Below, in pieces: positions 1-10,627 of a stretch of DNA of 64,000 nucleotides (its first letter is position 1; each line of letters begins with the position of its first letter). Source of the DNA: Scedosporium boydii (Eukaryota > Ascomycota > Sordariomycetes > Microascales > Microascaceae); contig NJFT01000062.1 of NCBI GenBank assembly GCA_002221725.1, forward strand, positions 124,001 to 188,000, given 5' to 3'. The position numbers and the translations under genes were made by a program. Below the pieces are notes generated by a model that was not told where the DNA came from, searched no databases, and saw nothing but the letters and a program-made list of their open reading frames with translations.

Positions 1-457
1 CTAATGCTCCCCCGTGCCCGGCATCCCATCCCGTCCGCATGCCCCAAGTCACATACGAGACCGTCTGGGATACTCGACAGTTCAATAGCCTGTGGCCGAC
101 AGGAACTCCAAACCCCTTCGTATGGTCGTTTGAGGGCTCGGCCTTCGGAACTCACGGTTTAGTGAACCCACGAGTCTGATTCTATTATTCAATGCTAATG
201 TATTTGAGCGTAGCCGACTACCTCTTTGGCTGGAAGGGCGATGCGCTCCAGCGCGCCATGGACAAGTCTGAGTGTTTCTACGATGGATGTGGGTCTATTA
301 CTAAGCAAGACATGTCTGAGGCCAACAAATGCAAGGTCGAGACTTTGGTGAACGAGGAAACAGACGGCTGTATGTTGAGTGTCTTGTTGCTGTCTTCAGA
401 TCTACGCTAACTTTGATATTAGGGCTCACGTCGCGTCCGGGACAGTCGGATGTATAA
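1..457 (+). CDS. DUF1996 family protein, 3' end only
   Basis: This is the C-terminal end of a fungal DUF1996 protein whose start lies left of the window. Visible exons are <3..156, 214..369 and 423..457. The introns 157..213 (GTTTAG donor, GCTAAT branch, TAG acceptor) and 370..422 (GTATGT donor, GCTAAC branch) keep the frame. The joined product carries family-typical stretches: MPQV near the left edge, VWDTRQFN, the FGWKGDALQRAMD block, and a DGW-LT ending just before the TAA stop at 455. DUF1996 proteins are usually secreted and often linked to WSC carbohydrate-binding modules, but those parts are not visible here. The first intron has a non-standard donor, yet without it the HxDYLFGW block cannot be read. 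Family is assigned from motif order; function is unknown. Confidence 0.8.
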
Positions 458-1085
458 GTGTGTGCGCTTCAATCGCAATGGAAAGCTCGTTTCGATCACA
501 TGTTGGTCAAATTCAATCTATTTCTACTGTCTAGGGGGAGGAATCGTTTGAGTCCTCTTCAGTTTTTAGTGCGGCTCATCGACGTCACTGAGGCAGACCC
601 ACATCATCATCTCTTCAATTTGTTTCAAAGCTGATGAGTCAGCACTTGGGTACTTTGTATTTTTCTTGCTGGCGGCCCGTCGGTTTGCTGCCAGCTGACG
701 TAAAGCTGTCGAACCTCAAACCAAGTCCAGCATCATTCTTTCCTCCCACGAAACTTCAACAACGTTTCGTCCCACCAACTTCTTGGTATAATATAAACTC
801 CGATACCGCGCAAATCCTCTTGTTCTGTCACACTCTGTCGAAGTCAAAGGTTGGTACTAGAGCACGGAAGGAAATTCAGCTCGCAACGGCACATGATAAA
901 TCCGTAAACAGGTTTCCTCGCTTCCTGCAGATAATAAGATCAATGGTAAATTTATCGGATGTTATCATAAAAAACAGCAACAAAGACCATAACTCTCCAG
1001 CTGCTGTGATGCTTCTGGGCTCTAGGCCCTGGGCTCGAATTTGGGTTAACGTGCATAAAATGGCCATCGCAGGCATGAGCGCGAC
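458..1085. other. Intergenic, no gene seen
   Basis: This stretch separates the end of the DUF1996 gene from the 3' end of the F-box gene read on the other strand. I see no coding frame with domain sense. The plus-strand frame that starts at 634 runs into the antisense of the F-box gene and is not credible as protein. Confidence 0.5.
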
Positions 1086-2797
1086 TTATTCTGAAGTTCT
1101 CGATAGAGATCTTCGGCATAGCCAATCCGTCAGATCAAAAGTACTCTCTTCGCCTGGTCTACCTGACCACTCTGACCCCGCCTGCTCATCGTCTTCATCG
1201 TCTTCATGTTCTACAGAAAAATTCAACCCCGCCCCGCTGGTATCAGAACGCGGTAGCCAGAATGGTCTGGTTGCGTATGGCTCAATTGCCAGTGATACGT
1301 CGGGTCCGACGGCGGCCGCGATGCTGGCCGTTGTAACCTCGTCAAGAGTGTGATTGATCACTTGTCTCGAGGATGAGACCGTCGAGAACCCGGCGACGCC
1401 CAGAATCTCCATACGCTCCAGGCGGACCCAAGCACTTTTTAAGATTGTGGGGAGGATATGGCGACAGAATCTCTCATCCATAACACGCCTTCCTGGTTTC
1501 TCCGAGAATGGGTGCCTGGAAGGACCGCATCGGGCCGCTCTGTATGATCTGTACCACCCATCAAACCATTGGACATTTGTTATGCCTTGCTGGAATCTGA
1601 AATACCGCAAACCGGGCGCTACTGCCGCGATAAACTCCGCTATTTCTCGATATCTTTCGTTCTCCGTTGAGGGATTCCAGTCGGGGCTAAAACGACCTCC
1701 CATCATATCCTCTGTGATCGTGACCGTCTCGGCGATGGTGGCGATTGTGAGCACCTCAAGATTCGTCCACTTTCCCAAGAACGGCCGTAAATGGGTTCGC
1801 ATCGGCCCGGCAATCCCATCCTGTGGAGTCGTCTCACCAAGTTTACACATAACGTCAAAAGGAGTGTTTGGGTCGACACCTTTAAGCTCTGCGAACTCAT
1901 TCAGGTTGGCTAGATGGAGAATTCGGAGTGTCTCTTGCCCAGTAGACTCCAGGAGAGATCTAATAAGTCGCCTTGATGCAATGCCGCCTAGTCTCAGAGA
2001 TTTTACTGTCGAAAAGAGACGCGGCGGTATTGTCATCTCTCTGATCTCCTCGCAGGCGAAGGCAATGTCAACCAGCTCCACGTTGGTCATGGTTGAAAAT
2101 GCCATCCACAGAATATCTGGGGATTAAAATGTTGTATGAGCATATCAGCACTTGTATCCAAGTGATATAAGGGGGAAGTATAGTAGCCAGTTGGCTCATA
2201 CCGTTGCACCAAGGAAAATAAGACCATGGGCTGCACTGCTCGATTTCTTCCTTGCTTATTTCCGTGTCTAGCTCGTCTGAAGATTCGCACCACCTCTCGC
2301 GAGTTTCGTCAGACATGTCGACGCCGGTAGTCCATCTCAGCTGCCTGACGTGGCGGCCGAGGGCCGGATTCAGTTTTGCAAGCGTGCGCAGTAAAAAGAA
2401 TTGCCTCTCGTACAAATCGTCCGGGAAACAATCCCCGACGGCTTCGACAACTCGTGTCTCCGAGGCCAGGTAATGTGACAATCTCTTGTAGGGTTGATCC
2501 CCTGGCCCTCTCCATTGTGGTGCGGGGCCACTAGTCTTGATACTGCCAGTCCTCTTCCAGGTCCGCTCGGGGTAATGGCATGCCAAATCGATGGTCTTAT
2601 ACAGAATTTTATTCTGGTCAACATGTCATTAAGGACTCCTCGTTCGTAGACGTATATGTAGGGGCATCGCCACAAACAGCCAAATTGTAAAACTCCCTGC
2701 TCACAAGACAAACATTGGCAAGGTCCCCTTGGCTCAATTGTTCCAGAACACAGATCTGCAGTTCGGGAAGCAGGCGCTGGTAGAGATATCCTTCCAT
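1086..2797 (-). CDS. F-box protein
   Basis: This is a probable substrate receptor of an SCF ubiquitin ligase. Exons on the minus strand are 2797..2678, 2613..2202 and 2116..1086, giving 520 residues. Intron 2614..2677 has a GTTTGT donor and ends CCAG. Intron 2117..2201 has a GTATGA donor and ends CCCCAG. The F-box is at the N-terminus (residues about 8-40, with LLPELQICVLEQLS and LVSREFYNLA), followed by LYKTIDLA, which is usual after the F-box in fungal proteins. An acidic run (EDDEDDEQ) lies near the C-terminus. The start at 2797 puts the F-box directly at the N-terminus; an in-frame Met 19 codons upstream (2854) is possible. No substrate-binding repeat is clearly visible, so the target is unknown. 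Confidence 0.8.
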
Positions 2798-4141
2798 CGT
2801 GAGCGAATGGTCAGTGGACTGCCGATGAAATGTAAGTAGATACTGGGCGGACATGAGTCAGATTTACAGAGAAAGGTTAACGGAGGGACTCTTCCTTATG
2901 TCAACGGAATGAAGGGAGAGCGTAGTGGACGTGCTTTAAATATTCCTGGGGGTGAACGATCACCGCACAGGCCGTCGACAACCAACGCATGGTTCCATCA
3001 ATCCATCCGTCAGCCACCTCGACCTCTCTCACCCACCAATCAAACTCGACATTGGACACCGGCACTGCAGCACATCGCGTCATTATCCCCTTTCACGAGC
3101 CCCTCGACTAGGCACTCCATGAATTCTCGTATGCATTTTCTCGCCCTGCCGCCGTGTATCGAGCCTCGTGAGACGCAGTGCCTGTCTATCTCCGACTATA
3201 TTAAAATACACAGAAACCCGGAGTGCACGGAGCGATCAGCGCATACAATTTCACGGATGAGTGTGTATCGTACTGGCCATATGCATCCGACAGCTCTCCC
3301 TGGCCTGTTGTTGGCGTCACCAACTGGGAGCTTGCGCCTTCGCGCCGTCTCTTGTCATTGCTCTGTTGAATGAGTAAATTTGTTTTAACCGTATTTTTAG
3401 ATACTGCGAGTGCATGCCCATCGAGAGGGATCGAGCTGTGGTGTGTATTGAGTTCACAGACGCCACAGCCTCGGTAGCCAAAATAACCATTTCGCACGCA
3501 CTCTTCTAATCCTTGTTGTGACACGTGGATTGAGTTTGGTTTCACTGGCCTAGCAATCCTTGGCGTCCTTAGTACATTATAGATAGCACGCACGAAGGAG
3601 GACAACAGCGTTCTGCGCGGCTGGAACGGTTGACTCTAATGCACGCCATGGGGTGCCTTGGCTGGACGGCGTTTGTTGAAATGGCGCTAGAAACAGATGG
3701 TAGTGCTAGAGGTTTGCTGTTCTATCTGAGGCGGAATGCCAGTTCATCGGACGAGACTTCCATTTACGGTTGCTGTGGATCTGCTAATTTCGGACCTGTC
3801 CAATTCAAACTTCTTTGCAGTCAGGGCACAGCGCATGCACATAGAACCACTTATCGATCATTTCAACTCTCAAAAAAAGTCCCAGGACGCACACGTGGTG
3901 GTTTCACGATGTCTGACTGGTTGTCCCCGGATGGCAGTGTATTTCCGCGCCTAATGCTATGTTAATGTGTAACGCATAACGCATCAGTGATCCGTCTTCT
4001 CATTCTTATCCATCCCTATCTCTCGATTCTCACAACCAGGAGGCAGGCCAACTATGTTCATTACCTTTTTCAAACCTCTTCCTCCAGAGCATCACCGCCA
4101 GATGAGCACCTGAGTCTGGTGATAGAATATCATCATATAGA
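2798..4141. other. Intergenic, no gene seen
   Basis: About 1.3 kb without a convincing gene. Several open frames of 60-154 codons occur on both strands (for example 2909..3373 plus and 3201..3605 minus), but none shows a recognisable domain, signal peptide or consistent splice pattern. Confidence 0.45.
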
Positions 4142-5043
4142 ATGACTTCAACAGCAGCAGTGCCTCAAGCGCTGATAACACCATTCATTCCGCCACAAAG
4201 TTGCTCTGGCCAATTCATTACAACCAGCTTTATCACCAGCTTCTATTGGAACAAGTTTTCGACCACCACTGTTAGCGTCCTTGCCTCTGGTCCTGCCAAC
4301 TCTGGGTTTGCTGCTTGCCAGCCTTCGGGATGGGATCAGGGTACATCCTCCTTCCAATTCAGCCCCGCTGTTTGCCCTAGTGGATGGACGGCGTACGGTC
4401 TCGGGCCCATGTTGTCGGCCGGTTTGAACCAGACTCGGACTTTAACGACTGCACTTTGTTGCTCTAGGTATATTCTAGAATATTAGATGTTGCAAATCTA
4501 CTCATATGATGATGTTCTTAGTTGCTAATCATGTGTTTTTCATGGATTAGTGGCTTTACCCCCGATTTCATTCCCGACTTTTCAATTCAAGGCATATCAG
4601 AAGAGGCATGCTTTAAGGACATTCCCTGGTCAGAGCCGCTCTTGGCCACCTAGACAACAATACAGACTAATAACACACAGCACTTCCCCAATGACTTTCA
4701 AGTCCACAACGTGTAGTATATCTCGTGGCAATCCTCTGACGTCGCCACTCTCAGCCCGCCTCCGCCACAGTTTTCTTGTACAACTTCGTCGTTGGGGATG
4801 TGGGTGCCTGGTGAGACGGTCGACCTAAAAGTGCTAGGAGTATGTGATAGGAGCAGCAGCGGGCTATCGCATGCAGATATGCGCGGGTATTTCTTCCTAG
4901 TTATTGGACTTCCGTTGATCGGTTCTCTGGTGCTAGGCTTGTGCTGTACATCGTGGTGCCGTAAAAACCATAAACGCAGTGAGGCTCGGAGGGCCATGGG
5001 AGGGCCAACGGTAAGGGAGACGCCTGCTCCAAGTCACACATAG
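4142..5043 (+). pseudogene. Single-pass membrane protein gene with two in-frame TAG codons
   Basis: The reading frame has exons 4142..4467 and 4551..5043; intron 4468..4550 has a GTATAT donor, GCTAAT branch and GATTAG acceptor. The first part is a Cys-rich ectodomain of a type common in fungi (FSPAVCPSGWTAYG, then ALCCSSGFTPD across the splice). The last part has one membrane segment (FFLVIGLPLIGSLVLGLCC) and a basic cytosolic tail. Two in-frame TAG codons at 4651..4653 and 4714..4716 interrupt it, and no intron I can find removes them in frame. Each would be CAG (Gln) if one C-to-T change were undone. The frame between and after the stops keeps protein-like sense (the WQSSDV block follows the second). 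Most likely a recently inactivated gene; true function unknown. Confidence 0.6.
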
Positions 5044-6044
5044 GTCCTGATTACAGCTTCAAGCATGACGCATCACGGACGACCTTTGCTCCAGATCGAA
5101 GGGAACAAACCATGGGAGCCGAGACGACTACACTCATGGGAAGAAGAAGCGTTGCGGTGTTTTTGGTTTATTTGACATTACATGGAGCATAACAGCTGTC
5201 CTTGGCCGAGTAGTTGAAGAAGGGCTTCATTCGGGAAGATCTATTATTATTATCCGGGCTGTCACAACTGAGGGCCTTATCAAGGCCCAAGCGTAAACCG
5301 CAGTAGAAAGGGGAATCCGTGGGAGGCACAGCCAACCAATCACCCGGCAGAAGCACCGGCTACGGGTCAGAAGCTTATCGGAGCCGAAGAATTGTCGGTG
5401 GTAATCACTCTGGTGAAATTGCGATTGCGCCGAGCGCAAAGCTTGGGAGGAGAAACAGCTAGAGAAGCTACGAATCCTTCTACCGTCTCTAGCTTGTCTT
5501 TCAATTAGGCCTCGTGTGGAGCTTGAGGACGGGAGAGAAGGGCCCCAGGATTGGCGGCACTTTACATGGAAATCTAATGTTGACAAGCCTAATTTACCGC
5601 CCGCAATCATTGGTATTAATAAATGGGAAGGATGAAAATGCTTTTACATCCCGGATGGTTCCATGGATATCTCCGCTCTGGTCCCATTCTTGATATTACA
5701 TTCAACATAGCCTATGTCCGACTTGGGCATTGATTCGTCGACCGAACTCGAACGTGTGCCATCTGCATCGTGAATAAATGATCAAGTTTATTGCTGTGTA
5801 ACAATATTGGAGTATATATAATGTGGCATACGACCGAATACAAACGAGAGAATTCCCATTCAAGTCCGGTGGGGATCGTGGATGCATCAAAATCTCGTTG
5901 CTTCTCATTCTGTAGCTTTCACTGGCATAGAAATATCCACACAAACACCGGCCGCTCGCTACTAGGCCATTATTATCCTTTTGCCACTTGATCCGTAAGG
6001 AGAAAAAAAAAAGAAAAAAAGTGAAAACAAGATAATAATCGACC
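5044..6044. other. Intergenic, no gene seen
   Basis: About 1 kb between the broken membrane-protein gene and the secreted-protein gene. Frames of up to 127 codons exist on the minus strand but show no domain sense. A purine-rich run (6001-6030) directly precedes the ATG at 6045 and is probably its leader. Confidence 0.45.
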
Positions 6045-6782
6045 ATGTTTGCTTGGCGTGGCAATCGACTTTATCTCCTCGGCCTCGTCCTGTTTTCATT
6101 CTTACAGAGCGGAATAGCCCAGGAAGAATTATACCCAGGACCCGCCGAGACCGCAACCGAAGACTGTCCTGCCTATCCGGATTTCGGCGGGTCGGCGGTC
6201 CAGCTCTTCATGGGAACGCAGACCCTTCTCCCTTTCCCCGGGGTTGCGGACCGAACCGTAGTGTTGACCATACTCACCTTCGTCACATGGATAATCGAGC
6301 CAGCGACGGCGGCGACCTATCCGCACGAGGTGGTTCATACGGCAATTGACCAATACATCAGCCTGGGGACCATCTACCAAGAGAGCGAATGCCCCTCCGC
6401 GTTCTTGACACCAGGTGGAAACGCAACCCATTACACCACGTTTACCGCCTTCGAATCCGAGTCCATGTACATGACTGCCGCCTCAAGCCGTGCTTCGGAT
6501 ATGCCTTGCTTAGGTACTGAAGAGGAATTCGAGCCGGAGGACGAGTGTGCCGAGCTTGACGCCTACACGGGATGTTTGGGTCAGTGCCAGGAGTCCGACG
6601 GCGTTCTCTTGTGTCCGCAAAATCCACTGAACCACTACGACATGGGCATCGGAAGGGTGTGTTGGTTGGCGAATAATACAGGCCATGCACTTTTCAAACC
6701 ATGTCTTGACGGCGATATTCCGGCAGGATGTGTACCGGGAGAAGGGCGTATCGAGAAGTACAACCCGTATAGATGGATCTAG
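6045..6782 (+). CDS. Secreted cysteine-rich protein, unknown function
   Basis: A single-exon frame of 245 residues. The N-terminus is a clear signal peptide: a basic start (MFAWRGNR), a hydrophobic core (LYLLGLVLFSFL) and a likely cleavage after GIA-Q. The mature part has ten cysteines, an even number that fits five disulfides. It also has potential N-glycosylation sites (GNATHY, NNTG) and a strongly acidic stretch (EEEFEPEDE). I do not recognise a domain. It may be a wall protein or an effector-like secreted protein; the sequence alone does not decide. The next gene to the right is a broken kinase gene on the same strand. Confidence 0.65.
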   Translation: MFAWRGNRLYLLGLVLFSFLQSGIAQEELYPGPAETATEDCPAYPDFGGSAVQLFMGTQTLLPFPGVADRTVVLTILTFVTWIIEPATAATYPHEVVHTAIDQYISLGTIYQESECPSAFLTPGGNATHYTTFTAFESESMYMTAASSRASDMPCLGTEEEFEPEDECAELDAYTGCLGQCQESDGVLLCPQNPLNHYDMGIGRVCWLANNTGHALFKPCLDGDIPAGCVPGEGRIEKYNPYRWI

Positions 6783-6874
6783 GCTCGCTTGCATGGCGCC
6801 GGGCTGAGGGGATAAGGATAGCATTACTCTGGTAACTCTCCACAGCCGCCATCACAGCACCGGGAGTGCTCTGA

Positions 6875-8116
6875 GTGGGGGTGGGTCATACACCTGTCAC
6901 GTTGGAGATGGCTATCTCAGTAACAACACGATGGCAAGCTTTACCTTTCTCAATCCCGTCTGGTGTGATTGTACTGGCAGCCAGGTTCTTTGCAAGGCGT
7001 ATATTTCCTAAGTATCTTAAGCAAAATTACGAGATGCTTTCTGGGCCATCCTGCAGTACCAGTGACTGTAGGGGAATTCCCATCCCGGCAATCCTAGATC
7101 AGTTCACCATCAAGGGCCCGAATGGCACCCACAAGGCCTACACGACGGCACCCGCTCGAAGCAGTATATCGGATGCCTGCGCTTCGACGCTCTTCCCTCT
7201 GGAGACGGCCCGTACTATAGCTGTGCAGCTTGCTTCAGCAGTCCAATTCGTTCATTCTAGGGGATATATCTATGGAGGTAAGAGACTAAAGTCGTGACCC
7301 ATTACCGTATCTTCGACAAACAACCGCCTAATCCAGCTCCCAGATATCCACCTCGGCAATGTTGTGATACGGCTACCATCGACTTTCGACGACTACACAC
7401 CTGATCAGCTCTCCCAACATTTTGGACCGCCACAAACAGCCCCCATCATTCGACTCGACGGCCAACCGCTATCGTCGAACGTCCCTCCCTACGGAGTCAC
7501 TCCGATGTGGCTTGGGAAGCACGCCAAAGACCTCTCGCCCGCCGAAGCTAGGATAACTCTCAGCGATTTCGGCGAGGCCTTCGGGCCCTCGCTGGAGACT
7601 CGTATAGGAGAGCAGTGCCACTCCCCCCTCCCTGTCACACCTCCTGAGGTCCTTCTCGAGCCGGAGCAGCCCTTCTCTTACCCGTCCGACATCTGGTCTC
7701 TTGCCTGCGCGATCTGGTCGATTGTCGGACCGCGACCCATTATCGACGCCACTCTGGCAACATGCGACGACGTCATTTCTCAACTAGTCGATATCCTAGG
7801 CCCTTTGCCGCCGGCGTGGGATGCGAAATGGGAGGCCCGCCACGAATATTTTGACGACGCGGGACGGCCGAGGGGTGGCCGTTATGTCTACCCTGGCCTT
7901 GAAACTTTATTCCAATCTAACATCCAGCAGCCACGACTAAGAGACAAAATGGATACCATGGATGATGAAGAGAAGGGAGCTTTCCTCGATCTGCTTCGTC
8001 ATATGTTGGCCTTCCCTGGAGGATTGCCGCTTCAGGCGCCGTCGAATCTGCTGTGGAGATCTTTAAAGAGATGTAGGTTCCGCGTTGATGGTCACGTGCG
8101 AGCCAAATGGTGCTGA
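6875..8116 (+). pseudogene. SRPK-like kinase, C-lobe half (inverted segment)
   Basis: This carries the C-terminal lobe of an SR-protein-kinase-like Ser/Thr kinase but no N-lobe. Exons are about 6875..7277 and 7344..8116; intron 7278..7343 (GTAAGA donor, CCCAG acceptor) restores the catalytic loop. Recognisable parts in order are IPAILDQFTIKGPNG (hinge region), VQFVHSRGYIYGDIHLGN (catalytic loop, GD in place of RD, Asp kept), SDFGEAF (the DFG motif), TPPEVLLEP (APE region) and SDIWSLACAIW. Kinase similarity stops at HMLAF near 8014. Beyond it the frame runs antisense through the N-lobe half, which lies on the other strand. The start codon at 6875 is arbitrary, since similarity begins only near 7033. 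Not expected to make an active kinase. Confidence 0.75.
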
Positions 8117-8444
8117 AGGAGCCGAAACCGAGCTTGTTGACGATTCTGTAACGATTGTGGATAACGTCGCCGATTATGGCAGGGTGGTAGCCCCCAGGTC
8201 CATAATTCTCAAGGCTTTCAGCACCATCTATCCATTCATACCGGATAATCCAGCCATGGGTTGGAGTGGGTGATCTAGACCGGGAGGAAAATGACCGCTT
8301 GGTCCGTCCGAGAATTCCCACGCAGTGTTGATTTACAGAGGGTCGGGAGCCTGAAATACGCAGTATTACGCCGAATGATTGAAGGATTAGTCGCGAGGAG
8401 GACCCCATGTTGGCCCCCGGAGGAGACGGATGAGCATGGGACAT
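8019..8444 (-). pseudogene. SRPK-like kinase, N-lobe half
   Basis: The minus-strand frame starting at 8444 encodes the N-lobe missing from the previous feature. It contains ESLENYGPGGYHP and IGDVIHNRYRIVNKLGFG (start of the SRPK kinase domain), the glycine loop LGFGSFSTIWLARD, the ATP-binding Lys in YISLKIS, and ends at APEAAIL near 8019. After that the frame reads antisense through the C-lobe half and stops at 7917. The N-terminal ~68 residues are Ser/Arg-rich. In an ancestral kinase APEAAIL would be followed directly by the LSGPSCSTSD stretch now at about 7036 on the plus strand. The two halves are therefore convergent pieces of one gene. Confidence 0.7.
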
Positions 8445-8924
8445 TCATGTTTAATTTCCAGCGCTGAACATGAAACAGAACAACGATTGATCAATCCGTT
8501 CTGATGGCAAAGCACTGGTGGCAGGTCTGCCCCAGACTCGCTCACCGACCTTGCCGGTCGTCTTCAAGGCCGCGATGATGGCAAGGAGACTTATGTGGGC
8601 CATCCGCTTCCTGTACCCAGGAAAAGAAGGGCGCCTTTTCGTTCCATAGTTTTATCCCGATATCAGAACGGATTGTGCAGAGAGAGGATGGATGAAAAAC
8701 ACAACTGGGCCACTAAGTAAAGACCGAATTGGTACTGGACCTGCGATACGAAGATCAAGTCGATGTAATTCCGCCTTCGATTCTACTTTACAAAGAGAGA
8801 CAATGATAGTAACTTAATTCGAAAGAAATAGACTCTTTAAAACTTAATATAGAAACACTCACGTACATGTGGCTTTCCTTACCTCAAGGGTTGGGCTGGA
8901 GTTCCACTCATCACATCTCTTCCC
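8445..8924. other. Intergenic, no gene seen
   Basis: About 480 bp between the kinase N-lobe half and the 3' end of the tannase-family gene; no frame, repeat or RNA gene recognised. Confidence 0.45.
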
Positions 8925-10532
8925 CTAGCTCCTCGCCGTCTTCGCTGTCAATATCATGCTACCTTTCTCTTCATACGTTGTTCCCCACGTGTTATTCTCA
9001 AAAACTACAGCCTCTAATGTGGTAACCTCTGTTCCTCCTTCTGTCCAGTCAATCAAGGCCATGAGCGCATCGCGCTGAGTCGTGTTGAACCTGTCGGTGG
9101 GGATCGGATTATCCGTCACCCTGAAACTGGAGCTGGGGATTCCATCAACGCCGATGAACCAGGGACTTAAGGACGGATCCCTGACCGTGCAGTGCTCCAT
9201 GCCTGGCACTTCGAAATACTTGATATTGTCGATGACCTTGGAAGCTTGATCGAAATACTTGAACGTATGCGGCCCTGGTACGAAGCTGTCTATCATGCCC
9301 GTGTACAAGAGAATCTTGCCCCCGTATCCTGCCAGATTGCTCGAGGTCGCGCCCGCACGCCCGACTCTTGTATTCCACGCTCGGGCCGCCTGGATATATT
9401 GCAGGCCGTCGCCCCACGCCAATCCACCATCGCGAAGAAGTGCGCTAAATCCGTCGTGGATGGTCCACGCGAAGAGTAACGATGTTCTGTCGATGAAGAT
9501 ATTGAAGTACGGGGCGGCAGTAATGTCATATCCTTCATACAACACATTGCTGGGGTCCTCGGGGTCCATCAGGTTGGATATCAACCCATTGAGTAGGTTC
9601 ATTTCCGTTTCCGACCCGGCGTTCCACAGGATCGGGTCCTCTTGGAATCTCTTGCGGCACGCCTCGGGTGTCTTGATTATAGGGTAGGTGTTGTCTACCA
9701 TATCAGCGCAGCCCTTGAAGACAGTCTCGTTGATGAGAATAACTTTCTGGCCTTCAATCCGATCCGGCGCGGGAGCGGCTTGGTTCAGCTGGTAGATGTA
9801 AGCGCCCCAACTCTGTAACCCAACGGTATCCCAAGCTGGTGCTCCGATCAGGAGCCCGTCGAAGCTGTCCAGATCCTCCTCGAGCTGCCTCAAGCCCTGT
9901 CTTCCGCCCGTAGAGCAACCGGCGTAATAGGACCAGGCCGCATCCTCGCCGTAGAATTTGCCGACGACAGCCTTGGCGATCGGCACCGAGTACTTCATAG
10001 CTCTGTAGGCCCAGTCCTTCTGGACCTCGAGGCTTTGCATTCGATTGATGTCGCCCTCGTGGCCCGTGTTGGTGCTCATGACGGCAAAGCCGTGGCGCAC
10101 GCGCACATACATGTTGTTGTAATTAATCTCGCCACTATAGCCGCCGTTGCCAACGGTGAGGAACCGCCGATTCCATTGTCCTTGATTTGGGAGGTACAGC
10201 GCGAATCTGATGTCGTTTCCTGTACCCTGGGTTGCGCCGCTTTCCATGGGCTGGAAGACGACCTCGATGGCACAGGCATCGGTGTATCGGCGGGCATCTA
10301 GGAAGGCTTTGCCGCTGGCTGCGTTGGTGGTGATGCGAAAAGAACCTGGACCTAGATCCATGGCTTTCTCTCTGAGACCAGCTCTGATCTCATCTTCTGT
10401 GATGCTGACGGCGCATGCGTTTTGACGACGTTGGGAGGGGCTTCGAGAAGAAGATGTACTTGGCCTGGCAGTGACAGGGCCCAAGGCAAAGATGAAAAAC
10501 AACAGGTGAAGAAGCAATGCGCCTGCAGCCAT
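8925..10532 (-). CDS. Tannase/feruloyl esterase family secreted esterase
   Basis: A single-exon gene of 535 residues for a secreted esterase of the tannase family (fungal feruloyl esterase B, chlorogenate esterase, tannase), which cuts phenolic-acid esters in plant material. The start at 10532 gives a signal peptide (MAAGALLLHLLFFIFALG, cleavage near TARP). A Met 27 codons upstream lies only about 7 nt from the TATA-like site and is unlikely to be used. The family's CS-D-HC arrangement is complete: Ser in AGCSTGGRQG, Asp in TGMIDSFVPG and His in PGMEHC, with the two Cys next to Ser and His able to form the family disulfide. Length is normal. Exact substrate (gallate, ferulate or chlorogenate esters) cannot be read from the sequence. 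Confidence 0.93.
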   Translation of the reverse strand: MAAGALLLHLLFFIFALGPVTARPSTSSSRSPSQRRQNACAVSITEDEIRAGLREKAMDLGPGSFRITTNAASGKAFLDARRYTDACAIEVVFQPMESGATQGTGNDIRFALYLPNQGQWNRRFLTVGNGGYSGEINYNNMYVRVRHGFAVMSTNTGHEGDINRMQSLEVQKDWAYRAMKYSVPIAKAVVGKFYGEDAAWSYYAGCSTGGRQGLRQLEEDLDSFDGLLIGAPAWDTVGLQSWGAYIYQLNQAAPAPDRIEGQKVILINETVFKGCADMVDNTYPIIKTPEACRKRFQEDPILWNAGSETEMNLLNGLISNLMDPEDPSNVLYEGYDITAAPYFNIFIDRTSLLFAWTIHDGFSALLRDGGLAWGDGLQYIQAARAWNTRVGRAGATSSNLAGYGGKILLYTGMIDSFVPGPHTFKYFDQASKVIDNIKYFEVPGMEHCTVRDPSLSPWFIGVDGIPSSSFRVTDNPIPTDRFNTTQRDALMALIDWTEGGTEVTTLEAVVFENNTWGTTYEEKGSMILTAKTARS

Positions 10533-10619
10533 TTTTCTGGAATAGAGATGTAGAGAAAAGCGAGCTACACTGAAAATTGTCTCTTCCAACCAAATGCCTT
10601 CATATGGGACCAAGCCGGT

Positions 10620-10627
10620 TTATTATA
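10620..10627 (-). promoter_or_regulatory. TATA-like box of the esterase gene
   Basis: On the minus strand this reads TATAATAA, 88 nt upstream of the ATG at 10532. It supports the downstream Met, which begins the signal peptide, over the one at 10613. Confidence 0.5.

Noticed and set aside
634..2127. Long plus-strand frames (239 and 257 codons)
   Set aside because: They are largely antisense to the F-box gene exons, which have domain sense and consistent introns on the minus strand.
2909..3965. Three frames of 111-154 codons
   Set aside because: No domain, signal peptide or splice consistency; composition looks random.
4551..5043. Reassignment of UAG to Gln to explain the in-frame TAG codons
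   Set aside because: TAG is the natural stop of acr3 (24533), arsH (20074) and the RTA1-like gene (53417), so it is read as stop in this genome. Mutation is the simpler explanation.
6840..7033. Kinase C-tail expected on the minus strand left of the inverted segment
   Set aside because: I translated this part by eye in all minus frames and found no convincing tail, so the second breakpoint remains inferred only.
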